From Lanius collurio (lineage: Eukaryota > Chordata > Aves > Passeriformes > Laniidae), in assembly GCA_020086605.1 (NCBI GenBank), contig JACBWW010000067.1, positions 2,330,961-2,394,960 on the forward strand: 64,000 nt of DNA, in the 5' to 3' direction. The position numbers were made by a program, and so were the translations under genes. Below, in pieces: positions 1 through 12,300 of the stretch; positions within the stretch are counted from its first letter, which is position 1, and each line of letters opens with the position of its first letter. The notes under the pieces were generated by a model. The model was not told the DNA's origin and searched no databases. It was given only the letters and a program-made list of their open reading frames with translations.

Positions 1-241
1 CAGACCACCCAACAGTTGTGAAGGCTTCCAAGCAGACTGTCTTGTTTGACAGTGGATTTTCCCATTGCCTGGGATAATGCACGTGTCATGGTGAACAAAA
101 ACAGCAAGGGACTGGCTTTTTCAGTGGAATCAGGTAAGACCAGCTTCTCCATCTCAGGATGGACCCACTAGGGAGCAAAGGCAGCTCACCTGCTTCAGCA
201 CAGGAAGGGGAATATCATCTGGGAAGAGCCTTAAAGGATAC

Positions 242-306
242 ATCTAATAGGTCAACCATTATTTTGCATGTCTCAATACTAAAGCCATCAGATTTAATAT
301 CTTGGC
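242..306 (-). CDS. CAPN2: CAPN2 exon 16
   Basis: 65 bp, residues 564-585, ending MVDLLD, the entry into EF-hand 2 of the penta-EF-hand domain. The acceptor is a normal AG (minus-strand ttacag). The donor reads GTATCCTTT, a U12-type site. The next exon is outside the window. Confidence 0.93.
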
Positions 307-3300
307 CTGTAAAGTAAGAGCAAAAGAAAGGATTATCACTGCATGCTGCACCACAGCACCCTCCTAAATAGCTCATGAGCTCTCTTAACCAGTGTATCCA
401 CCCCAGCCCTTATGTGCTTCCTTTGAGCTGACAGTGGAGGTTTGGGTGGAAGTGAGCTGGGATGTGTCCCCAGGGAAACAGCCTGGTTAGTCTGGTTTGT
501 AGGTGTGCTGCAGCAGCAAGAGACAGAGAGAAGAGCTTTCCTGCCCTTACTACCTGCCTGCAAAGTGGGCTTCTGTGGACAACGTGGACTTGCAGCTTAT
601 GGAGGTTGGCAGGAGGTGGCTCCATGCAAGGGCTGAAGGTGAAGCCAAATTTGGTAGCCAGCAACACCCTATTGCTGATAACTGGCTGCTGCACACAGAC
701 ATACACCACAGTCCTGACCATCTGCACAGGATTTCACTTTGGAAATCAAAGAGACACTTACTTCTCCAAGCACTCATTTCTTGAGCATTGTTTAATCAGA
801 AAATAAAGCAGAGCCAAGCTAGGAATCTCTTCACAGAACAAGAAGCTCAGAATTTCAAAGTTTCTCCTCCTCCTTAGGGACATTGCAGACCATTGGCTGG
901 GCTGCTGCCTGAACCACTCCTGAGTGGTTCAATACTTAAATAGCAGCAATACCTCTCCTGATTATTATCAAGGATTATTCAAATCTATCCATCTTCCTGG
1001 CAGCCCATTCCCAGTGGCAGATGCTGGGATAACAGACACCCATCTGTACCCTGCCAAAGCACACATCTTGTGGAACACCTTCTGGGCTGGCACAGCCCCA
1101 GCATTTCTGCAGCCCCTTGAAGCAGCAGAGAGAGCACATGGCCGTGGCCATATGGAGAACAGGTTTGGGGCAGAGCCCAAGCTCTGAGCCTGCCCAGGTC
1201 AGTGGTGCCCTCTGTGCTCTGCTGGAAACCTGCTAGTGGCCATCTGAAGCTGCTGTTGGAGGAAGGCACTTACGTCTAGCCAGGATTTTATTCAAGATGC
1301 TGCGCAGTTCGAAGGCGGAGATCTCCGCATCCTGTGGAAAAGAGGAAAACAAATTTTCCACGCTGAGCTGCAGACACCATCTGCAGAATTTGATTCCTTT
1401 GGGCAAGCTGGCCAATTTCAAACATCCCTTTGAGCTCAGTTCTCTTGAATGGAAGCAAGTGGGAAGCTCTCCCCACCTCCCATTCCCAGGAGCACCACCA
1501 ATTCCCAAAGATCAGCATACCCAGCTGCAAGGTGTGCCCGAGGCAAGAGCAGCCTGGGGAGAAGGCACAGCCCAGCCATATGCTCTGCCCAAGGACAGAA
1601 TCTGGGCCCTGCAGAGATAAATGTTGAGCCCACAGCTCAAAAGGAGCAGAGATTGTTCACCAGGAGCACTCACAAATCCATTGTGGAAGCAGATGGGCAA
1701 CTGCACAGATTATGGGATATACAATTGTGCTCACATTTGAGAGCTGGCTCAGCACAAGGACTAAACTCTGTCCTGGGGGAGGCCTCTCTCTTACCCACTC
1801 ACCCACAATACCAGTAAGACATTACCAGAAAAACACTCACATTTCCTGCTAGCTGCCCAAAAAGCTTTTTAAAGCTGGGTTCGATGTCATCTTCACTGAT
1901 CTCAGTCTAAAAGACAGAAGCAGAGAATGTCAAAAGGAGGAAAGTTTCTGCCTGAGAAAGATTTAATGCATTTCCCTGTCTTTAGTAAAAAATTTAAATG
2001 GCAAAGTTGCAGGTACAAAGTGGTTCTTACTGTGATTTTATTCAGTTTTATTTTCAGCGGCACCTCAGAATACTGGCATTGCAAATGCTGGAAAAAAACC
2101 CCACCACACATGGGGTAGCTGCATTAGTAGGCAAAGCATCCCCAGCTCCAGCAAGACTAAATACATGGTGAGCCACTAGTTACTCCTGGAAACAGCATCA
2201 CATGCACAAACATCCCTGCTGCTGAAAGCTGCACTCCTGGATTCCTGGAGAGCAAAGGGAATTTCCTGCCACTCCAGTTAACACTTCAAAATGTACCTGA
2301 GTGTACCTATGCCTAGGAAGTGCAAGCTCTGGATAAAGGAGATCACTTGTTTCCATTATATTCCTGATGATGTACTTGACATCTAGCTACGGATATTGAA
2401 AGATCTTTTCCCAACGTGGGACAACATTTCTTGATAATTCCTTTAGGAAATATCACCCTGCCTAGGGAACAAGCACTCCAACCCCCCCTTGCTTACAACA
2501 AAATTATCTCCATTTAAAACATTTAATTTGATATACCTCATCAAAATTGCCTTCAATTTCATCATCTATCACCCTAGAAAGAAATCAATATTAAAATCAA
2601 AACAAGTCACTTTTATGATGCTTTTTCTTCAAGCTTCAGTTCAAGAGAGATTCTGTAAAATATGGAAATGACAATGGAGCAATGAAAAGTTACTGGATTA
2701 AGACACTGCATATCACAGGGAAAGCAGAATTTTGCCAGCTATGGCAACAAGAGTTTGAAAAGACAGCACAAATTGTGTAATGCCCTGCAGAGCCATAGAG
2801 AGGATTTTGGGGCTCACATAACTCTTTGGGGATACTGCCTACTTAGCACAGGACCAGGTTGTTGGGTGGAAATCAAACTTTATCTAGAAAATCATGTCCT
2901 TTTTTTTTTTTCTCTTTAAAACAGCAAAAAAGAGCCCTAAAGTAATTCTGATGTGTTTCATGTTGTCCCCCTGGTGCTGAGAGAGCACCAGACCTACAGA
3001 TGGTGCTCAAGCAGTCCTAAGGGCCAATCAAAAACTGAATGTGTCCTCACACAACAAACATCCCAGGTTTCTCACTGCTGCAGGAATATGCAGCAGACTA
3101 TTACAAGAGAGAGGAAGGTTTTTGCTTGCTTTGAATCAGGGGAACCCAATACAAAAGACCCTACACTCCTTCCTGAGGCTTTAGCCCAGCTGCTCTTCAA
3201 GATGCAACGTGTCTAAGTCTTTTAATTTTAATTAAATAGTAATAGGGATAACAAAACCAAAATAAATAACAATAACAGTAATAATAATCTCCCCCATGAG

Positions 3301-6300
3301 CCCACACTGCTGTTACATGGTCACCAAAAGCTACCTACGTGGAGTTAGCATTTTTTTCAGAGAAGACTCTGAGGCAGAAGTCCCCGTTCTTGTTGGGTTC
3401 GAAGGTGGAGGGCACGATGATGTATTCTCCTGCAGGGAGCTTGAACCGGTTCAGCACCTCCCGGAGGTTGATGAAGGTGTTGGATTTTTCCCGGGCTTTG
3501 TTGGTCAGGAAGAAGTTTTTGCTCAGATGAATATTTGTCTGTCCAGAAAACTTAGGAAAAGCAAAGAAAGAGGAAAAAAAAACAACCCTGAAGTCTGCAT
3601 GTGTTCACATTTACAAATTAAAAATATCATAGATATGTCAATTAGCTATGTATGGGGAAAATAAAAGAAAAGAAACAAGATGTCAGTTTGACAGAACTGA
3701 AAAAGAAGAGAAAGGGGGTGGGACTCCTGAGATGTGGCTGCAAATGCACTTTGCAAATCATGCAATAAATCATTCAAGTCATGTTTTGCTTTGCAGATGA
3801 TGATGAGTGTCTGAAGACATTGGGAAAACTCTTCTACCAACTATTTTTCTTTAAATTGAGATGGCACATGAGCCATGTCCCTCTCATCACAGAGTTGGTG
3901 CCACCTGCAGCTCAGCTCTGCCTCTGAGGTCAGGCTGCCTTAGAGCAGAGCCCGCTCAGGGAGGGCTCCAAGAATAAAAGAGAACAAAATAATAAAATAA
4001 AATCAAATTTGGAGTGCAACATCTAGTGAAAGGTGTCCCTGCCCATGGCAGATGGTTGGAACTGGATGGTATTTAAGGTCCCTTCCAACCCAAACTATTC
4101 CATGATTTTGTGATCTTCCGGAATGAACTCTTTTTTGCAGGGGCTTACATGTGGGCTGTTTCACCTCCAGAAGCCAACTTCAGGAATGTGCATCTTTCAG
4201 AAACCTGTTCCTTCCTGTCCTCCCAGATTTTTAAGACTGAAGAAAGAATTTTTAAAACCTGTCAGACCTGCTGCATAGTGGGAGATAAAATTCCACCTTT
4301 TGGGAGAAAGAAGAGTCATAGGGACTGTAGACAGAATAATTTTTATTATGGAAATGACATATTTGGACCACTAGGATGAGTGACAGAGCACTGCTAAGGC
4401 ATTTAAAAGCTACATAAGTAATTTAATTAATGAGTATCACCCTTTCCTTTCCTGATGAAACCATACTTTACACAGAAGCCACTGGTTTGGGCACAATCTC
4501 AGGAGCCTTGGGGTGCCCCAGCTGCTTCACACAGACCCTCACAGGGACCAGTAATGGGGCTACCCAGGGGTTTTGCTCAGCTTCAGTCCTTCCTCTGAGG
4601 AGCAACAGCTCAGAGGCATCGCTGCATTGCCAGCCCTCTGTGCCCCCCAGGGTGTACTGTGCCTGCAGGCAGAAACACAGAAACCAAAAGGGGTGGTGCT
4701 TAGGGAAGTGAATAGCAATACCTCTTTGGAATATTATTAATGAGTCAAACACGAACTCTGTGCAAACCTGGGGAAAGCAGCTGTGCTCTGGGGGAGCAAG
4801 TGTGGGTCTGGGCTGGGACATGAGCCATGGAAGACGTGCTTCAGGGAATTTCTGCAGCACTGAATGCTCCTATCCTAATCCAAGACACTCTGAAAATGCA
4901 AGGTGGGCTCAAGGCCCCTTCCAGAATAAACGGCCTCTAACTTCAGACTCTGTGCAGTCATGTTCTCCTGCAGTGAAGTAGGATCCTCTGTACCTCTTCT
5001 TCCCACCAGCCACTGAGCCCCAACTCTGCACCTCGACCATCAACTCATGCCACATACCTCTGGGGGCACCTGCAAGGAGAAAAGGAGAGAGTTATTTGCT
5101 TGTTGAAGGGCATTTCCAGGGCTACTTCTTTTCACTATTAGTTAGCAAGGACATCCACATTCTTGAGACAAAAAAAAAAGGAAAAAGAAAAAAAAGACTT
5201 GGCTTGAGGGAAGGTGAGTGTTAAGCCCACATCACCCAAGGCTGAGCACTGGCTCAGCTCTCAGCTCCATCCCAGAGGCAGGTGAGGCTCACCTGGGGCA
5301 GTGTGGGCACAGCCACAGCCAGGCTGGTTGTGGCTTCTTGCTGAATCTCCTTCCTGCAGCCCACCATGATTTTTAATGAAGGCTCAATTTCTCTACTGTT
5401 TCCTCCACCTCCTCTTTCACACTCCTGCCCCCCTGACCTCTCCACTATCAGGAGAGAAGACAGGGGCTGGGCAAGACCATAACGCAGCTTTTTGTTTCTT
5501 CACAGCTTCCTTGCTGCTGCTGCCATCCGACTCGACCCATGTGAGTTTTGATGGAAAGCCCAGCATGAGAACTGCACCACCCCATTTACAGGGGGAATGA
5601 CTTTCCCTTTTCTCCCCACATCCCTGTACAGCCCTCCTTGCCTCATAAATGGCAAAGCCGATGGTGTGCATGTCCTCCCCCATCTTCCGCTGCTTCCGAC
5701 GGTGCTTCTGGATCAGCCCGATGAGGAAAGTGCAGCCCCCCTCAGGATCATCGGGGTCCTCGTCTTCTTCCTCCAGCTTGATTAAATACTGCGGATTCGT
5801 CCAGAAAGTGTCTGGGAAGTGGATACATGCAAACCGCTCAGAGGCTTCTTTGACAGCAACCATGATGATACAGAAACATGCCAGCTAGGACACATGGGGC
5901 TCTGACTGCCAAAATCAACAGTGAGAAAGAAAAACCAAGGCACTGCCCTGCCCACCCCCACCCCAGCCTTACAACCACAACCGACCCTCATCAGGGAGCC
6001 ACATTTCCCAGACACCTGCACTTTTTGGGGATTAGGCCTAGATATCCCATAAGCCATCCCAAACCATCTCCTGGAAGCTCCCAGAGAAAGTACAAGTGGA
6101 CAAGTAAAGTTTCTCCAGTTTTTCTTACTTGGGTAGTTCCTGCAGCCCCCTGCAGTGGCTCCTCGCCTCCAGTTCCCATCCAGCTTCAGCAGGCTCCACT
6201 TTTTGTACCTGTCACTTGCCAGGGTGTCTGGAGTCAGGTTGCAGATCTCCAGGCGGGAATAATGCCTCAGGAAGTCGTTGAACGCCATCCTGTGGGAGGC

Positions 6301-9300
6301 AACGCCACTGGCAACGTCTCCTCTGAAGGGACAGGTTTTCCACACCACCACCTTGTCCACTCTCCCTCCCTGTCACTGGAATTTAGCACTAGGATTTGGG
6401 GTGAATTTGCAGACTCATCTTGGAGAGCAAAGTGGGAGAGGTCACTTTGTAAGAAAAAAGCAGAGCAGGCGACATTCCCTTCTGCTGGAAAGGGCACTCA
6501 GTGACACTTACCAAAATTCCCCATCTTCGTGTCTCCTGGTCAGTCGCTCCCGCACCTCAGGGTCAACACCACTCCAGTTTGGGCAGCTGGAAGAGAATCC
6601 CACATCAACTACAGCATATGGGAAAGGTGAAACCCTAATGCAGCTGCTTTGGCACACAATTTAACTTTTACCAGCTCCAGAATTCTCAAACCGCTGCAGA
6701 ATTAAAAATAGATGGACCTGGCATATAAGACATCTCACTTCTCAAATATCCATGGTAAAGACAAGAAGCAGAGTGTTATTCTCAGAAAGTGCTAATGCCT
6801 GGACTGAGACAGAGCTCTGCATTAGAAAAAAGAAGAGTCAGGATAAAAACTGCCCAGCCACAGAAGTGAGTAAACTCCAGCTTTCATGGCTAGCAACAGA
6901 AACGGATTTTTAAAGCCCTTTTAGAAAGTGAGTTTTCAGAAGCTCACCACTGAAAATTAACTGCTGTTAAATAAGCAGAAATTACAAGGAACTTTATAGG
7001 ATTCATCAGCCAAATCACTGCATCTTACACAATGGCAGGGATCTGCATGGAAGGCACCACATACTGTGATGGCATCGAGGGAGATGATGGTGATGGGATG
7101 CTTCTCCCTGAAACAGTTCCATGTGAACATCACACCCAGACAGGACTTACAGAGGAATTTCAGGTAGGAAACAAACAGACAAGAGCAGAAACACTGCTGG
7201 CAACATGTAAGCCATTGACTCACTTGTCATTCCATTTCCCAGTCCACTCCACTTCCCCCCAGGGATTTCGGATTCTTATCAGCTTCTGCACTGTTCCTCG
7301 GAAGTTCACCTAATGGGATCAGAAGCGTATGGAGAGCTACCCAGGGACTCAGCACAACACTCCCTCCCTCAGCTTCTACAGCAATCAAAAACATGACAGA
7401 GCAAGAATCTTGGTGTTAGGTGTGACAATGTGCACACATCTGGTCCAAAAGACACAAGTCCAGCTGCTTCTGAGTGAGCTTCATACAGCCAAGCTCGTCC
7501 AGAGAAGTTTTACAGCAGGGACAAACCAACGCTCATGAAAACCAAAATGCTTGATTTGTGCTGCTAAAAAATCACCTCTGATAGGACTGCAAGCAAAGGG
7601 AATGTAAAACTGCTGCAGGACAGCCAAAGAGCAGGTACAGAGATATTTCTTGAAGTCATCACTTAGGTATAAACTGTCTCTTCACATTCAAATGCCTTTT
7701 AACCCCCCTGCTTAGATATAAGATGAGCCTGTTGCAACAGAAAGGACATTCAGACTGGCCACAATCCCTCTGACCACACCAATGCCCTGCAGTGCAGCAG
7801 CCTCAGACCCTCCTCTTGTCATCTGCTGGTCTCTGCACACACACAGAGACCAATGCAAGCACAGGCCAAGCCGAGAGCTTCAGTGGGAACACCCACTATT
7901 TCTGGGAAACACACAGCACTTAAGGCAGGAGCTGGGGCATCTCTGGAGCCTGAAGCCAAGAAAACTGCGGAGCAGCAGCACGGAGTCCAGAGGTGACACC
8001 CAGATGAACCATCATCACAAAGTCTGCACACCACAAAATCTCCAAAGAACAGCCTAAGTCATGCCTACTTGTGAATTAAGGCAAACTCCCTCCTCCCTGC
8101 TTTTGCTGTGGGAAGAAGACCAAATGCACAGCCACAAACCAGCACAGCATGCCAGCCGCTCCCTACACCTCATCCTGAACTTTCAAGAATTATTTCAGAA
8201 ACAATTATCGGTGAATTAACTGAAAATCCCCTGCACACATGGAAGGATGCCATGACCCGCTTCCCTTGTTTTGTCTTGCCTTCACCAGTTACCTGCTCTT
8301 GGGCAGGCTCCTTGTATTTGAATACCATGCCCTGCAGAAAGGTGCAGTTCAGCAGGCACTTCAGGGACAATAATATTTGTTTTTCTTGCTTAGGACACAT
8401 CTTGCTGTGTGTTTAAGGTGAAGTGTGGGCTGCTGAACAGAATTGCAATGAAGGGCCTGGTCACCAGGAGAGGGTAGCATGCTCTCTGCACAGAGCTGCC
8501 CATCACCCTGCTCAGTGGGAAATAACCATGCCTGTGGAATAATAGGGGTTTTTTTTGTCAAATACCCAACAAGGGAAATGTGTGTTTATCCAAAACATAC
8601 CAACTAATTATGCACTCCTTCAGAAAGGAGAGACTCAAAACCCAATTAAGCAAAACTGGCAACACGCAAGAATTTGCAGCATTGAAGGTGGGTTTGTGGG
8701 TGCCACACACAGGACCTCGGGGTGCACCTTGGGGTGGCACACGTACCTCCTCTGCCCCAGTGACCGAGTACGCGTGTCCCTTCACCAGCTTCTGGGAGGT
8801 GACTGCCTCTGTTTCTGCTGCACTGGTGATCTGGAGGAGCAAAGAACATCAGTGACTGCAGCTTCCCATGGGCAAGGGATCCAAAAGAACAGTTTCCCCC
8901 TCCAACAGAGCTTTCACCTCACTGGGAGACTGCAGGAGTGCTTTAGCTGTTACACAAAAGCAACAAGTGTGACAGAGCAGCGAGAGGGGACAGCAGCACA
9001 TGTGGTGGTGCTGGAGGCCCAGGGACCCTGCGTGTGGCACAGGGTACACACCAGAAGCTCAGCACTGCAGCAAAGCTCCCTCCTGGCTCCAAAACACTCG
9101 GTGTGGTGCAGCCACTCTTGTGCATCTCAGAAGGGGATTCACACAATAAACTCCATATTCTCAAGGGACCAGGAGAAAAACAGGGAGTGACTGGCCTAAG
9201 GCTACACTGGGATCACACCCAGGTCCAGGAGGTTTCAGGGTCAAAAAACCCCCTTCAGCTCCACAGCAGGGTGGGAGGTTCCCCTCCCTCTCCCCAGTAC

Positions 9301-12300
9301 TGCCACCCTAAGACCTGACCTGCAGGGCAGCAAGGGAACAGGCTGGACTTTGGATGCCATTGGTACCTGAAGGCACATCCCCCTCTCAGTTTCTCACAGC
9401 CACTGCTTGGGCAGTCTGGCCTTTAAACACCACAGAGAAAAGTCACTTCTTGCCAGACAGTGAATGTTTAACCACCTATGAAACATATGGCTGTCACTGT
9501 CTTCCCACCCCTTCAGAAGTGTGTGATGTCTTAACCATATTTGATCCTGAAATAAAGAGGACTGGATCAAGCAGTCAGGACCCCTGCTGTCAATTCATGG
9601 CCTATTACTGCCCCACAGCATACTCTCCATGTAAGGCTTAATCTGTGTCCATATTTCTCTTACAAAAGAGAAGGAAAGATTTCACAAGAATTTTGTTTTC
9701 AGAGGATACACTCAGCAAGAGTTAATTTACACCACAGAAAGTGCCGGCACTTATCAACAACGTATTTGCTCTCTCCCCCACCCACCCCAGGGATTTGTAT
9801 CAGTCTGGGGCAAAAATCCAGATGTCAGATTCTTATCTAAATGAAAATGAGTAAAACAGGCCTCAAAAATACCATGAAGTCAAATACTGACATTAACCAA
9901 GCACTCTTCCTGCTGCGAAGCTTCCCTCTTCTGAGACTCTGATTAAACTTGAAAAATGGGAGGAAACATTTACATTCATATTATGAATGGAGTTTTTGTA
10001 AACAATTTACCTTCCCTTTAGACATAACTAAGATACAATCTCATTTGGGAGGGGGGTGATTACCACAATAACAATACTTAGACTCATTTTCAGTAAGGTT
10101 AAAACCAGTGCTGAATCCTTGAAGGCAAGGCCAAAGCTCCTCTTTTCTTTCTCATGCAGGTCCAGCTTCTGACAAAATCTTCCCATAAAGCCTTTTAAAG
10201 GTCTGGCAAAAGTCCGAGCCTCGCTGCTTCAAGAACAGAACCCAGGTTTTTTGGGAACATTTTAGGTACAACCTGTGCAACAAAAAGGCTGCAGCAAGGC
10301 TGGATGTTGTCACCTCTGAGCACCTGACTGCAGGAGCCATTAGCAGCAGCTTTCTGTCCAAACCCACTCAGCCTGTGCCATCCTGCTGCCAAGTTAAGGC
10401 TTTCTTTGGAACAGAGACATGCATGAGGACCCTGTGTGATTCATTACCACAAGCCTACAAAACAGCAAAAGGTCTCAAGGAAGAAGCACAAGGGAAGGGA
10501 ATGAGCTTTTTACATGAACTAATGAAGCCTAAATGTCAACCTAACCCCCATGAAGAACACTACTGGGTCACAACTGTGATTCATATTCTCCAGGCACAAG
10601 GTAGAGCAGAGAACCACAGGCAGAGGGGACAGGCATCCTGTGTGCAGCTCCTGCAGGTGCAGCACAGGTCCACCCCCAGCCTTTGTGCCCAGCAAGAGCC
10701 CAGCAATGAACCTGTTAACTCACATCAATGGAGCAGCCAAGGAGAGAGCCCTTCTGGAGTGCCTTCTGAATGATTTTGAAGAGGTTGGGGGGTGGCTTCT
10801 GCAGCTCATACCATTCTGCAATGCCACCAGTGAAGTCCTCAAAGCCTTCGGTGGTGGTGCCACCAGACAGGGACTCATACGATCCGTTCAGCCTGCATAA
10901 AATGGGGGACAGACACAACCATCAGGCTCCCTGTTCCCTTCTCACATGTACACACAAACCATCAGCCTGCCTGTTCTCCTCTTCCCTTCAGGAGAGGCAC
11001 ACAATGTGCCAGCTGTCACAACGTTTCTGCTTTCAGGAGCATTACAGCAGCTACAAACATGTCCCTCCATCCAGCCTTGCTTCTTAGATCTCTGTACTTG
11101 GAAAGCACAGCATAAAATATTACACGATCATGGATACAGCTTGCAGGTTCAGTCATATCAATGATGGGAATCATGAACACTATCTGAAGAAAAAACATTA
11201 AAAACAATTAAGAGCAAACAATTTGCCTCTCTAGTTCCAGAGTCTTTAAATCCCTTTAACAATTATGGGTCTGATTTTCAGCGGATCTATATTTCTTGAG
11301 TAAATTCAAAATAGTAAAGTTAGAGGACAGAATTCCTCTCTGGCCAATCCAAAAATGGAGATTCAGATATGAGCACTGAACACAGGCCTTTTCACACTGA
11401 AACACTGCAGCTGCCAAGCCCTCAGAGGTGCACAGAGCACATGAAATGGAGTTTCCCAGGCCCTGGTGACAGGAGTCTCCAGGAACAGCCTCACCACAAG
11501 ATGCAAGAGCTACTTTTCTTGGCTAGCAACAAAGTCAATGCTTTTGGCTCCTTGTCTTAGGCATCGGTCAACAAAGCTGTACCAAAGGAGCCATTGTGGG
11601 ATGCCCCAGAAGCTGCAAAGGCTAATAGGTACACCAACACTTTACATGCACAGTATCCATACAGCTGGGGATGCTGTGGGGAAGCAGGGATGTGAGTGGG
11701 GTGGAAGCCTGGCCTGACTCACTTGGCGTAGGCCTTCTCCAGCAGCGCGCTCCAGAACTCGCTGCCCTCCGCCGAGTGCACGAAGAGCAGCTCCCCGTTC
11801 TTGGTGGGCAGCCTGTCGTCCACCACCACGTCCACCCACTCCCCATACTGCCAGAACTGAGGGAAAGAGAGCACAGACATCCATCACCACCCAGTGCTGT
11901 GCACTCCCATCACCGGGAGGTTTATCTTTGAATGGTGATTTGCCAGGGGAAAAGCAATCCCTCCCAGGCAGCTTCACCCACCCTGTTTAGGGATGCACAT
12001 ACCCAGCTGGCTCTGTTCAGGGAGGAAGGACCACAGAGGCAGCCCCGCTCCCAGCTCTTTGATCAATGGCCTTGTTCCTTCCACCATCCTTCTTAGATGT
12101 CTCCCTTTTACAGTCTGGCTCTTTGACATCCCATAAAGCCATGCCAAGAAACATCACATATGGATATGCCCAACAGCACTAAGAGGAAAAGGCTGTTTTC
12201 CACACACCTGGAAGTGGAAAATTCCTGCATATTTATCCTGGAAGCTCTGGTCTTTGGGAACAACACGGGCCAGAATTTCTTCATTCAGGGTGAGAGAAGC

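Noticed and set aside
5630..5641. GT donor 12 nt downstream as an alternative end of CAPN2 exon 10
   Set aside because: It would add four residues not found in related calpains, and the gtacag site is weak. The GC donor fits the conserved exon length.
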